NCBI GenBank assembly: GCA_002433235.1
Contig: DJHS01000092.1
Coordinates: forward strand, 1-64,000
Direction of reading: 5' to 3'
DNA from: UBA6614 sp002433235
GTDB lineage: Bacteria; Verrucomicrobiota; Verrucomicrobiia; Limisphaerales; UBA1100
DNA length: 64,000 bases
How positions within the stretch are numbered: position 1 is the first letter of the stretch; each line of letters begins with the position of its first letter. The notes under the pieces are model-generated. The model ran no database searches, was not told where the DNA came from, and worked only from the letters and a program-made list of their open reading frames with translations. A program made the translations under genes and the position numbers. Positions 42,040 through 49,834 of the stretch are shown one piece after another.

Positions 42040-42678
42040 TTAAACGCGACGCCGCTTGCCAGGCCGACAACCGTTGTGCGGCACAGGGGTGACATCCTTG
42101 ATGACCGTGACATCAAGGCCAACGGCCTGGAGAGCGCGAATAGCGGACTCGCGGCCGCTTCCTGGTCCCTTCACCCGCACCTCCACCTCGCGGAGGCCGT
42201 GCGCCTGGGCTTCACGGGCGGCCCGCTGGGCCACCTGTTGGGCGGCATAAGCCGTGCTCTTGCGGCTGCCTTTGAATCCACAGCGGCCGGCTGTTGACCA
42301 ACTCACGGGATTGCCCTGCGTGTCGGTAATCGTCACGTGGGTATTGTTGAAAGTCGCGAGGATATGGACGATGCCAATGGATACATTCCTAGACTTCTTG
42401 GACTTGACGACCTTCACGTCCGCCGGCTCATCGGCCAGCAGTTCGGCCGCGGTGGGCGCTGCCACGTTCGGCTTGTCATCACTCTCGCCGTCTGGCTTGG
42501 CGTCCTCTGCCTTTTCTGCCTTCTTTCCGGACGGTTTCTCTTTCGTCTCCGCCTTGGCATCAACCGGCTTTTCTTCCGTCTTCGCCTCAGCCGGTTTCTC
42601 TTCCGAGACGGGTTCGGGAGCCTTCGCCTCAGTCTGCTCGTTTTGGGCCTCGTGTTTTTCCTGTTGCTCGTCTGCCAT
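42040..42678 (-). CDS. rpsK: 30S ribosomal protein S11 with long charged N-terminus
   Basis: 212 residues; the usual length is about 130. The S11 core starts near residue 100 (VSIGIVHILATFNNTHVTIT, GRCGFKGSRKSTAYAAQ, VKGPGSGRESAIRAL, DVTPVPHNGCRPGKRRRV). The first ~95 residues are Glu/Lys/Ala/Pro low-complexity (SEEKPAEAKTEEKPVDAKAE) with no internal Met, so the extension is probably translated, although a downstream GTG start cannot be excluded. S11 sits on the platform by the mRNA exit and anti-Shine-Dalgarno region. 18 bases from rpsM. Confidence 0.93.
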   Translation of the reverse strand: MADEQQEKHEAQNEQTEAKAPEPVSEEKPAEAKTEEKPVDAKAETKEKPSGKKAEKAEDAKPDGESDDKPNVAAPTAAELLADEPADVKVVKSKKSRNVSIGIVHILATFNNTHVTITDTQGNPVSWSTAGRCGFKGSRKSTAYAAQQVAQRAAREAQAHGLREVEVRVKGPGSGRESAIRALQAVGLDVTVIKDVTPVPHNGCRPGKRRRV

Positions 42679-42696
42679 GTTCAGGTGGGTTAAGGA

Positions 42697-43107
42697 TTAA
42701 TGGATGCCCTTCTTCGCGTTCGGGTTGCGCTGCACGCCAACGGTTTTCTTGGGGCCCTTGCGGGTGCGGGCGTTCGTCTGAGTGCGCTGACCGCGCGCGG
42801 GAAGGCCGCGCATGTGCCGCAGGCCACGATACGATTTTGCATTTTTCAGGCGCTTGAGGTTCTCGCCAATCATCCGGCGCAGGTCACCTTCCAGCAGCAT
42901 TTTTTCGCCGCGAATCTCCACCGCCTGCAGTTCCTTGGTCAGTTTTGAAAGCTGCGCCTCGTCCAGATCCTTGGCGCGAATGGCCGGGTCAATATCAGCA
43001 GCTGCCAGAACCGTCTGGGAAACCAGCGGGCCGACTCCGTAAATGGACCGCAGCGCAATATCGATGCGCTTGTTGGTGGGGATGTCAATTCCGAGTATGC
43101 GTGGCAT
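42697..43107 (-). CDS. rpsM: 30S ribosomal protein S13
   Basis: 136 residues. Head protein that contacts the P-site tRNA and makes inter-subunit bridge B1. MPRILGIDIPTNKRIDIALRS and the helix-two-turn-helix YGVGPLVSQTVL are clear, and the C-terminal RGLPARGQRTQTNARTRKGP is the tRNA-contacting tail. The final residues KKTVGVQRNPNAKKGIH are slightly longer than in E. coli. Three bases after rpmJ, 18 before rpsK. Confidence 0.97.
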   Translation of the reverse strand: MPRILGIDIPTNKRIDIALRSIYGVGPLVSQTVLAAADIDPAIRAKDLDEAQLSKLTKELQAVEIRGEKMLLEGDLRRMIGENLKRLKNAKSYRGLRHMRGLPARGQRTQTNARTRKGPKKTVGVQRNPNAKKGIH

Positions 43108-43110
43108 GGC

Positions 43111-43224
43111 TCAACCTTGGCGTTGCTTGTGGCGCTTGTTTTTGCAAATGACGCGAACCACGCCGCGGCGCTTGATAACGCGACAGTGTTCGCACAACCG
43201 TTTGACTGAGGCTCTCACCTTCAT
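43111..43224 (-). CDS. rpmJ: 50S ribosomal protein L36
   Basis: 37 residues, too short for the usual ORF cut-off. Reads MKVRASVKRLCEHCRVIKRR then GVVRVICKNKRHKQRQG. The zinc ligands C11, C14, C27 and H32 are all present, so this is the zinc-binding (C+) form. Lies between infA and rpsM, its standard place, with 3 bases to rpsM and 20 from infA. Confidence 0.96.
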   Translation of the reverse strand: MKVRASVKRLCEHCRVIKRRGVVRVICKNKRHKQRQG

Positions 43225-43244
43225 TTTTCGTTCCTTAAATTTCC

Positions 43245-43463
43245 TTATTCCAACCGGCCCTTCGACAGGTCGAAGGGTGACACCCGCACCCGCAGGCGGT
43301 CACCCAATTTCACACTTTCCAATTCCGTCCGCGTTCGGCGCGTCGGGTGGGCCATCAGCCGGTGACCATTTTCCAGCTCCAGCCAAAACCGGCCACGACC
43401 CACGATCTCGGTCACGACACCTTCTGCGGCGATGGTGTCCGCGCCGTCCGTGGCTCCAGGCAT
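43245..43463 (-). CDS. infA: Translation initiation factor IF-1
   Basis: 72 residues, exactly the family length, forming an OB fold that occupies the A site during initiation. GVVTEIVGRGRFWLELENGH, RLRVRVSPFDLSKGRLE match IF-1 (ELENGH and PYDLSKGRI signatures). The ATG lies inside the end of map, giving a 52-base overlap in a different frame. The N-terminal 15 residues (MPGATDGADTIAAEG) differ from the usual MAKEDxIE; a later start would leave too short a first strand. Confidence 0.92.
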   Translation of the reverse strand: MPGATDGADTIAAEGVVTEIVGRGRFWLELENGHRLMAHPTRRTRTELESVKLGDRLRVRVSPFDLSKGRLE

Positions 43464-44200
43464 GTCAAAATCTCCGGCTCACCCTCGGTCACCAGCACGG
43501 TGTGCTCCTGATGTGCCGAGGGCAATCCATCACGGGCTACAACCGTCCAGCCATCCCGCAACTGCCGAATGGCCGCACCGCCCGCATTGACCATCGGCTC
43601 GATAGCCAGAGTCATGCCCGCGCGCAGCTTGGGCGAGGCGCCGCTACTGACAAAATTGGGAACTTGAGGTTCTTCATGAACCACGCGTCCCACGCCGTGT
43701 CCGACAAATTCCCGCACGATGCTGAAGCCATTGGCCTCCACGCGATTTTGCACGGCGCGAGAGATATCCTTGACCCGATTTCCGGGCAACGCGCGGGAAA
43801 TTCCATCGTACAGAGCTTCACGGGTCACATCAATCAATTTTTGTGTCTCCAAGCTGCACGAGCCCACCGGGATGGTTCGCGCCGTGTCGCCAATAAAGCC
43901 GCCGTGTTTCACTCCGCAATCCAAGCTCACGATGTCGCCAAACTGCAACCGCCGGTCGTTGGCCAAGCCGTGCACGATCTCTTCGTTCACCGAAATGCAA
44001 ATGTTGCACGGATACCCCCGATACCCCAGAAATGCACTCGTGACGCCCCGCGCCTTGATGCATTCGCCGGCAAACTCGTCGATCTCCTTCGTGCTCACCC
44101 CCGGCCGGACAAAATTGCACGCCTCCTGAAGCACTTCCCCCGCCATGCGTCCAGCCGCGCGCATGGCCTCCTGTTCCGCCGGTGACTTGATGGGAATCAT
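43412..44200 (-). CDS. map: Methionine aminopeptidase
   Basis: 262 residues, type I. Removes the initiator Met from new proteins. The five metal ligands fit: VSLDCGVKHGGFIGDTA (two aspartates), HGVGRVVHEEP (histidine), LAIEPMVNAG (glutamate) and HQEHTVLVTEGEPEIL (the last glutamate). No N-terminal SH3-like extension. Located between secY (three bases upstream) and infA, with which it overlaps by 52 bases; adk, often present here, is absent. Confidence 0.97.
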   Translation of the reverse strand: MIPIKSPAEQEAMRAAGRMAGEVLQEACNFVRPGVSTKEIDEFAGECIKARGVTSAFLGYRGYPCNICISVNEEIVHGLANDRRLQFGDIVSLDCGVKHGGFIGDTARTIPVGSCSLETQKLIDVTREALYDGISRALPGNRVKDISRAVQNRVEANGFSIVREFVGHGVGRVVHEEPQVPNFVSSGASPKLRAGMTLAIEPMVNAGGAAIRQLRDGWTVVARDGLPSAHQEHTVLVTEGEPEILTCLEPRTARTPSPQKVS

Positions 44201-44203
44201 ACT

Positions 44204-45658
44204 TCATCGCCCGCGAATTTTGCCTTTCTGGAGGAAGCCATCGTAATGGCGCATCATCAGATGGCTTTCCAGTTGCCGCATGGTATCCAGCATCACGCCG
44301 ACAGCAATGAGGATGCTGGTGCCGCCGAAGAAACTACCCACCGCAAAGGGAACATTAAACTGATTGTTCAGGATTGTTGGCAGCAGGGCAACGCCCACTA
44401 GGAACACCGCACCCGCCAGCGTAATGCGACTCATGGCGTGGTGCAGGAAATCGCGCGTCGGCGCGCCCGGGCGAACGCCGGGAATATAACCCCCGTATTT
44501 TTTCAAATCATCGGAAATTTGTGTCTCGTTGAACTGCGTGGCCACCCAGAAATAGGAGAAGAACATGATCATCGTCGCCTCCAACAGGAGAAACCAGAAC
44601 GAACCCCATGCCAAATTAGCCGCGAGCGTGGTAAAGGCGGCGTTAAACAAAGTGCCCTCCGCGGTCAGTCCCGCCAGATACTGGAAGATCGTCTGGGGAA
44701 ACATCAGGATGGCCTGTGCGAAAATGATCGGCATGACGCCGGCGTAATTTACACGCAACGGCAAGAAGGAACTGCCGCCTTGATACATCTTCCCGCCCTT
44801 GGCGCGCTGCGCGTATTGCACGGGAATCTTCCGCTGCGCCTGAGTCATGGCAATGACCACCGCCATTACCCCCAGCAGCAATGCCACCAGCACGATGCCG
44901 TGGAACATGTTGAAACTGGATAACTCGCGGGCAGATGACATGGCGTCAAAATCGAACCAGCCCGCGCCGGGGAAGAACATGTCCCACAATGCCTGCAAGG
45001 CTTCCGGCAACCGGGCCACGATGCCGACGGTGATAACCAGCGACACCCCGTTGCCCACGCCACGCTCGGTGATCTGCTCACCCAGCCACATCAGGAGAAC
45101 CGTGCCCGTGGTGAGAATGAGCGCCGTCCTCACGCGATACCAAGTGCCCGGATCCTCCACCAGTTCACCGCTGAATCCCTGAAAAACCTGCCCGGGATGC
45201 TCCCAACCCATGGACATCACGTAGCCTTGGCCCAGGCACAGCACGACTGTAAGGTATCGTCCATATTTTATAATTTGCGTTCGCCCACCCTCCTCTCGTG
45301 CCAGTTTGCTCAGGGAGGGGATGACTGCGGTCATCAATTGCAGGATGATCGTGGCACTGATGTAGGGCATGATCCCTAAGGTGCCAATGGCGCAGCGTTC
45401 AAGCGCGCCTCCAGTGAAAAGGCTGTAGAGATCCAGTAATCCTTGGGCACCGCCACCCTCACCTGCCGCCTGTTTTTGCGCGGCTTCCGCTCGCTGCTTG
45501 TCGAAGTGTTCGGAGAGCTCCCATCCCTTCAGGCCCGGCACGGGCGTGAGGGCGATCATCCGGCAGACCAGAAGCAGGAGCAACGTGAAGACAATGCGCG
45601 AACGCAGCTCCGGAATCCGGAAGCAGTTCGACAGGGTCTCGAAGTAACTCTTGAACAT
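44204..45658 (-). CDS. secY: Protein translocase subunit SecY
   Basis: 484 residues with ten predicted helices, the pore of the Sec translocon. Landmarks are LTPVPGLKGWELSEHF, LGIMPYISATIILQLMTAVIP (plug and lateral-gate region), GQGYVMSMGW, GNGVSLVITVGI and RVNYAGVMPIIFAQAI, and the cytoplasmic loop ATQFNETQISDDLKKYGGYIPGVRPG with the conserved arginine and proline. A stretch FDKQRAEAAQKQAAGEGGGAQ in the first periplasmic loop is Ala/Gln-rich and a little long. Between rplO and map. Confidence 0.98.
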   Translation of the reverse strand: MFKSYFETLSNCFRIPELRSRIVFTLLLLLVCRMIALTPVPGLKGWELSEHFDKQRAEAAQKQAAGEGGGAQGLLDLYSLFTGGALERCAIGTLGIMPYISATIILQLMTAVIPSLSKLAREEGGRTQIIKYGRYLTVVLCLGQGYVMSMGWEHPGQVFQGFSGELVEDPGTWYRVRTALILTTGTVLLMWLGEQITERGVGNGVSLVITVGIVARLPEALQALWDMFFPGAGWFDFDAMSSARELSSFNMFHGIVLVALLLGVMAVVIAMTQAQRKIPVQYAQRAKGGKMYQGGSSFLPLRVNYAGVMPIIFAQAILMFPQTIFQYLAGLTAEGTLFNAAFTTLAANLAWGSFWFLLLEATMIMFFSYFWVATQFNETQISDDLKKYGGYIPGVRPGAPTRDFLHHAMSRITLAGAVFLVGVALLPTILNNQFNVPFAVGSFFGGTSILIAVGVMLDTMRQLESHLMMRHYDGFLQKGKIRGR

Positions 45659-45670
45659 GCGCCGTGTCGC

Positions 45671-46240
45671 CTATTCCGCCGACGCGTCATCCGCGGGGGA
45701 GTTCTCGGCGGAAGTTTCCGTCTCGGCCTTGGGCTCTTCCTGGGCCGGCTCGACCTTTTTCACCTTTTTGGGTTTTTCCTCGGGCACAGCAACGCCCACC
45801 AATTCGCAGGAACCTCCCGCCGCCTCGATGGCCGCCTTGGCAGAAGCACTGAAGGCATGGGCCTTCACGGTGAGTTTCTTGGTCAATTTACCCACCCCGA
45901 GAATCTTGATGCCATCACTCCGGCCATTGGCCAAGCCCGCCTCGCGAATTGCCGCCTCATCCACAGTGGCGCCAGTCTCAAATCGCTCCTCAAGAGATTT
46001 TAAGTTCACCGGTAGGTAGCTGGTGGCAAAACGGGCATTGCTAAAGCCGCGCTTGGGCAGGCGGCGGTAAATGGGCATCTGGCCACCTTCAAAGCCCGGG
46101 CGCACACTGCTGCCCGCACGGGAAAGTTGGCCCTTGGTACCACGGCCACTGGTTTTGCCCTGACCGCTGCCGCGGCCCCGACCAATACGCTTGCGGCGGG
46201 AACGCGCGCCTTGCTTGGGTTTTAAATCGTGCAGTCGCAT
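45671..46240 (-). CDS. rplO: 50S ribosomal protein L15 with charged tail
   Basis: 189 residues; usual length 144-150. Core: MRLHDLKPKQGARSRRKRIG, GRGSGQGKTSGRGTKGQ, GFEGGQMPIYRRLPKRGF, ending at AAGGSCELVG near 150. Residues 154-189 add a Lys/Pro/Glu tail (PEEKPKKVKKVEPAQEEPK, then ETETSAENSPADDASAE). Start is the ATG at 46240; the upstream GTG lies in rpsE. No gene for L30 (rpmD) lies between rpsE and rplO, which are seven bases apart. Confidence 0.96.
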   Translation of the reverse strand: MRLHDLKPKQGARSRRKRIGRGRGSGQGKTSGRGTKGQLSRAGSSVRPGFEGGQMPIYRRLPKRGFSNARFATSYLPVNLKSLEERFETGATVDEAAIREAGLANGRSDGIKILGVGKLTKKLTVKAHAFSASAKAAIEAAGGSCELVGVAVPEEKPKKVKKVEPAQEEPKAETETSAENSPADDASAE

Positions 46241-46247
46241 GGTTGGA

Positions 46248-46937
46248 TCAAGCCTCACTGGCAGCCGGCTGCAGGCCGCGAATCTTGTTGACTTCCCTCT
46301 CGCGGCGCAGCCGCCGCAAACCCTGCAGGGTGGCTTTGGCCACGTTAGCGGGGTTGTTGCTGCCGAGCGACTTGCTCAGCACATTCTTGACGCCGGCGGC
46401 CTCCAGCACCGCACGCACAGTCTTGCCGGCAATGATTCCGGTGCCAGTCGAAGCGGGGCGCAACAACACACGCGCGCCATCATAAACCGAATACACCTCA
46501 TGCGGCAGTGTTCCATCCACGAGCCGGACATCCTCCTGCACTGCACGGGCATCCTGAGAGCCCTTGCGAATGGCCTCCACCACCTCTCCAGCCTTGCCAA
46601 AGCCCAAGCCCACTTTGCCCTCCTGATCGCCCACAACCACAAGCGCGCTAAAGCCAAATCGACGACCGCCCTTGACCACCTTGGTGGAACGATTGATAAA
46701 AATAACCTTCTCGACCAGGCCATCGTCCGGCTGGTCGTTGGGGCGCGGCCGCGGCCCCCTGTTGCCTCCCGGACGCCCGCCAAATCGGCCTCCTCCCGGG
46801 CCCCGGCGATTATTGTCACGGCCTCCGCCACGGCCGGCCACTCTCGGACCCCCCTCGGGCGCCTTTGGCGCGGGGGCCTCGGCGGGTTTCTGCTCTGCCG
46901 CCGGAGCGGCTTCTGGTGCCTGTGTTTCCTCTGCCAC
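46248..46937 (-). CDS. rpsE: 30S ribosomal protein S5 with Ala/Pro and RGG-rich N-terminus
   Basis: 229 residues from a GTG start fixed by AGGAG six bases upstream. The S5 core begins near residue 76 (VEKVIFINRSTKVVKGGRRF, DQEGKVGLGFGKAGEV, ASTGTGIIAGKTVRAVLEAAG). Before it are about 63 extra residues: an Ala/Pro/Glu part (AEETQAPEAAPAAEQKPAEA) and an Arg/Gly part with repeated GGR, RRG and GNRG (33-65), as in RGG-box RNA-binding tails. S5 lines the mRNA entry channel. rplR ends 16 bases upstream. Confidence 0.95.
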   Translation of the reverse strand: MAEETQAPEAAPAAEQKPAEAPAPKAPEGGPRVAGRGGGRDNNRRGPGGGRFGGRPGGNRGPRPRPNDQPDDGLVEKVIFINRSTKVVKGGRRFGFSALVVVGDQEGKVGLGFGKAGEVVEAIRKGSQDARAVQEDVRLVDGTLPHEVYSVYDGARVLLRPASTGTGIIAGKTVRAVLEAAGVKNVLSKSLGSNNPANVAKATLQGLRRLRREREVNKIRGLQPAASEA

Positions 46938-46942
46938 GTTTG

Positions 46943-46947
46943 CTCCT
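46943..46947 (-). promoter_or_regulatory. Shine-Dalgarno of rpsE
   Basis: AGGAG on the minus strand, five bases (CAAAC) before the GTG at 46937. It decides the start and shows that the N-terminal extension is translated. Confidence 0.85.
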
Positions 46948-46953
46948 AGTTGG

Positions 46954-47319
46954 TTAAAATTTAATCCCGCCCGCACGCACGGTGTCGGCCAGCACGGCGA
47001 CTTTACCGTGATATTGCGCGCCGCTGCGGTCAAAGATCACCTGCTCAATACCCTTGGCCTTGGCCGCTTCAACGGCGGCCTTGCCAACGATCTCGGCGGA
47101 AGCCTTGTTGGCGGCCAATTTCTCGCGGCCTTCCTGCGCCTTGTGGACAGTCGAGGCACTGGCCAAGGTTTGGCCGGCGGCATCGTCCACAAACTGCACG
47201 TAAATGTTGCGCCCCGTAAACCGCACACTCATGCGTGGCCGGCTTGCCGTACCCTTAAGTTTCTTGCGAATGCGCCACCGGCGGCGGCGCTCGCGTTGGT
47301 GTTTGATCTGCGTTCTCAT
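46954..47319 (-). CDS. rplR: 50S ribosomal protein L18
   Basis: 121 residues, the usual length. L18 binds 5S rRNA with L5. HQRERRRRWRIRKKLKGTAS, RPRMSVRFTGRNIYVQFVDD, and the end VIFDRSGAQYHGKVAVLADTVRAGGIKF are typical. The ATG at 47319 is chosen by family, since the open frame continues into rplF. One base separates it from rplF. Confidence 0.97.
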   Translation of the reverse strand: MRTQIKHQRERRRRWRIRKKLKGTASRPRMSVRFTGRNIYVQFVDDAAGQTLASASTVHKAQEGREKLAANKASAEIVGKAAVEAAKAKGIEQVIFDRSGAQYHGKVAVLADTVRAGGIKF

Positions 47320-47320
47320 C

Positions 47321-47863
47321 CTACTGCTCGCGTTTGCCCTTCTTCCGAATGACCACCTCGTCGCTGTAACGCACACCCTTGCCCTTGTAGGGTTCCACTG
47401 GGTAATAGGCACGCAATTCGGAGGCCAGCAGCCCAACCGATTGCTTGTCCGGCCCCTCAATAGTGATTTGCGTGTTGCGCTCCACGTTCACCGTCACCTG
47501 CGGCGGAATCTCATGATTAATCTCGTGCGAATAGCCCAAGTGCATGTTCACCACGTTTCCGTTGACTGCCGCCTTAAAACCAGTGCCGTGAATCTCCAGC
47601 TTCTTTGTGTACCCCTCGGCCACGCCCACCACGTTGTTGTTGATAAGGCTGCGACACAAGCCGTGCATGGCCTTGGAGCGAGCCTGGTCGTCTTCGCGGC
47701 TGACCACGATTTGCTTCGCCTCTTCATCCAGCGCGGCGCTGGTGTGTGGCGGCAGATCCAAATCCAGCTTGCCCTTGGGTCCCTCCACGGAGATTCGGTC
47801 ACCCGTTAGGTTTACCTTCACCGAGTCGGGCACCGGGATGGGGAGTTTGCCAATCTTCGACAT
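47321..47863 (-). CDS. rplF: 50S ribosomal protein L6
   Basis: 180 residues with two related domains at the base of the L7/L12 stalk. MSKIGKLPIPVPDSVKV, NNNVVGVAEGYTKKLEIHGTG, and the C-terminal EPYKGKGVRYSDEVVIRKKGK (the conserved PEPYKGKG region) are present. 14 bases from rpsH, one from rplR. No unusual features. Confidence 0.98.
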   Translation of the reverse strand: MSKIGKLPIPVPDSVKVNLTGDRISVEGPKGKLDLDLPPHTSAALDEEAKQIVVSREDDQARSKAMHGLCRSLINNNVVGVAEGYTKKLEIHGTGFKAAVNGNVVNMHLGYSHEINHEIPPQVTVNVERNTQITIEGPDKQSVGLLASELRAYYPVEPYKGKGVRYSDEVVIRKKGKREQ

Positions 47864-47877
47864 CGTTCAAATCCTTC

Positions 47878-48261
47878 CTACCAAACATGGCACAGCACTT
47901 CGCCGCCCACATTCTCCTTGCGTGCCTCCTGGCCGGTCATCACTCCTTTGCTCGTGGAAAGGATGGCCACACCCAGCCCACCAAGCACACGCGGTACCTG
48001 TGCCGCACCCACATACTGCCGCAAGCCAGGCTTGCTTACCCGCTTGAGGCCCTCAATCACGCCGCGACGGCCACTGTACTTCAGCTCCATCTTCAACGAT
48101 TTCTTGGCGTCGCCCTCCACGCCGAATCCGGCGATGTAACCCTCGCGCTTGAGAATGCGGGCGATGTTTTCCTTGATCTTCGAGTGCGGCACGGCCACTT
48201 CAGACAGTTGTGCCTGACTGGCGTTGCGAACGCACGTAAGCATGTTGGCAATCGGATCCAT
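47878..48261 (-). CDS. rpsH: 30S ribosomal protein S8
   Basis: 127 residues. Central 16S rRNA binder; in E. coli it also represses the spc operon by binding the rplE leader. MDPIANMLTCVRNASQAQLSEV, ILKREGYIAGF, and GLGVAILSTSKGVMTGQEA are the family signature. Nine bases after rpsN and 14 before rplF. Confidence 0.98.
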   Translation of the reverse strand: MDPIANMLTCVRNASQAQLSEVAVPHSKIKENIARILKREGYIAGFGVEGDAKKSLKMELKYSGRRGVIEGLKRVSKPGLRQYVGAAQVPRVLGGLGVAILSTSKGVMTGQEARKENVGGEVLCHVW

Positions 48262-48270
48262 AGTAGCTCT

Positions 48271-48540
48271 TTACCAGCTGGCCTTGGTGACTCCCGGGAT
48301 CATCCCGCTCAACGCCGCCTCCCTGAACGCCAGGCGGCTGAGGCCGAACTTGCGCAAGTAGCCGTGGCGGCGACCCGTGAGGTGGCAGCGATTCACCACG
48401 CGCACCGGGCTGGCATCTCGTGGCAGCTGCGCCAAGGCGGCGTAGTCTCCCGCAGCCTTCAGTTCCTTGCGCTTGGCGGCGAACTTTTCCACCGCGCGGC
48501 GTTTGCGGTTGTTGCGTGCGATCCAGGATTTCTTGGCCAT
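48271..48540 (-). CDS. rpsN: 30S ribosomal protein S14, zinc-free form
   Basis: 89 residues. MAKKSWIARNNRKRRAVEKF and NRCHLTGRRHGYLRKFGLSR. The two CxxC pairs of zinc-binding S14 are absent, leaving only one cysteine, so this is the long C-minus form. It sits between rplE and rpsH as in the standard spc order. The 17 bases before its ATG hold no clear Shine-Dalgarno. Confidence 0.97.
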   Translation of the reverse strand: MAKKSWIARNNRKRRAVEKFAAKRKELKAAGDYAALAQLPRDASPVRVVNRCHLTGRRHGYLRKFGLSRLAFREAALSGMIPGVTKASW

Positions 48541-48557
48541 GTTTTGTTCCTTAAAAA

Positions 48558-49109
48558 TTAGTTCTCGTCCCGCCGCGCGAACGGCATGCCAAAGCGCGCG
48601 AGCAAATCGCGCGCCTCATCGTCCGTGTTGGCGCTGGTCACGATGGTAATGTCCATGCCCTGCTGGCGCTTCACCTTGTCCATCTCAATCTCGGGGAAAA
48701 TCGTCTGGTCGCTGATGCCCAGCGAGTAATTGCCTCGGCCATCAAAGGCCTTAGGATTGATGCCTCGAAAGTCACGAATGCAGGGCAGCGCGGCCGTGAC
48801 CAATCGGTCCAAGAATTCATACATCACGTTGCGCCGCAGCGTCACATAACAGCCAATCGGCATGCCCTTTCGCAGCTTGAAGTTCGAGATATTCTTGCGG
48901 CTTTTACTGACCACCGGCTTGCGACCGGTGATGGCAGTCATCTCCGCCTGTGCGTCGTCCAGCGCCGACTTCTCCAGATTCGAGTCAATGCCCATGTTCA
49001 CCACGATCTTCTCAATGCGCGGCACCTCATGCACGTTGCCGTAGCTCCGTGCCTCCCGCATCGCCGGCTTGATCTCGTCCTGATATTTGCTATAGAGCCT
49101 TGATTTCAT
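48558..49109 (-). CDS. rplE: 50S ribosomal protein L5
   Basis: 183 residues, usual length. Binds 5S rRNA and bridges to S13. MKSRLYSKYQDEIKPAMREA, VHEVPRIEKIVVNMGI, TGRKPVVSKSRKNISNFKLR and KGMPIGCYVTLR lead to GINPKAFDGRGNYSLGI and the last strand GMDITIVTSANTDDEARDLL. Its ATG directly follows the rplX stop. Confidence 0.98.
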   Translation of the reverse strand: MKSRLYSKYQDEIKPAMREARSYGNVHEVPRIEKIVVNMGIDSNLEKSALDDAQAEMTAITGRKPVVSKSRKNISNFKLRKGMPIGCYVTLRRNVMYEFLDRLVTAALPCIRDFRGINPKAFDGRGNYSLGISDQTIFPEIEMDKVKRQQGMDITIVTSANTDDEARDLLARFGMPFARRDEN

Positions 49110-49454
49110 TTACGCCTCCGCCTGCTCCTCCTTGTCCTGGCCGCCTCCTGTCTCGGGGAGCGCCTTGTGGTTCTTTTCATAAACCTCAACTTTCATCAGG
49201 TTCGAGATATGAATGTTGCCGTCCTGCTCCACAATCGCGCCATTGGGCAAATCCTGACTGCGTTTCTTGTGCACCTTGACCTGTTGCAGCCCCTCCACGA
49301 TCGCCCGCTGCTTGGCCGGCAAAATCTGGCGGATGCGCCCGCGCTTGCCGCGCGATGAACCGCTGATCACCACCACATCATCGCCTTTCTTCACGTGAAA
49401 ACGCTCACCCGATCGGCGATACTCCATCTTCTTCTTCTTGACTGCTGTTGACAT
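49110..49454 (-). CDS. rplX: 50S ribosomal protein L24
   Basis: 114 residues. Assembly initiator that binds 23S rRNA. The KOW motif DDVVVISGSSRGKRGRIRQI and VHKKRSQDLPNGAIVEQDGNI are clear. It has a Lys-rich start (STAVKKKKMEYRRSGERF) and a short acidic tail (GGGQDKEEQAEA), in keeping with the longer tails elsewhere in this cluster. No spacer to rplE. Confidence 0.97.
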   Translation of the reverse strand: MSTAVKKKKMEYRRSGERFHVKKGDDVVVISGSSRGKRGRIRQILPAKQRAIVEGLQQVKVHKKRSQDLPNGAIVEQDGNIHISNLMKVEVYEKNHKALPETGGGQDKEEQAEA

Positions 49455-49456
49455 GG

Positions 49457-49822
49457 CTACAGAACCTCCGGCGCCAGGGAGATGATTTTCATGAATCGTT
49501 TCTCGCGCAGTTCACGGGCCACCGGGCCAAAAATGCGTGTGCCCCGCGGGTTGTTTTCAGCGTCGATAATCACCACCGCGTTGTTGTCAAAGCGCAGGTA
49601 GCTGCCGTCGCTGCGGCGAATCGCCTTCTTTGTGCGCACCACCACGGCGTTCACCACCTCGCTCTTCTTTACCGCTCCGTCCGGCGCGGCTTCTTTGATG
49701 TGCGCCTTCACGATGTCGCCAATCTCGCCATACGACTTGTTGCCGCCCAGCACACGAATAACCGCCGCGCGCTTCGCGCCGGAATTGTCGGCCACTTCAC
49801 AAATGGATCGCAGTTGCAACAT
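49457..49822 (-). CDS. rplN: 50S ribosomal protein L14
   Basis: 121 residues, family length. MLQLRSICEVADNSGAKRAA, GDIVKAHIKEAAPDGAVKKSEV and RGTRIFGPVARELREKRFMK mark L14, which forms bridges B5 and B8 with the small subunit. Two bases before rplX and 12 after rpsQ. Confidence 0.98.
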   Translation of the reverse strand: MLQLRSICEVADNSGAKRAAVIRVLGGNKSYGEIGDIVKAHIKEAAPDGAVKKSEVVNAVVVRTKKAIRRSDGSYLRFDNNAVVIIDAENNPRGTRIFGPVARELREKRFMKIISLAPEVL

Positions 49823-49834
49823 CGTTCAAATCTC

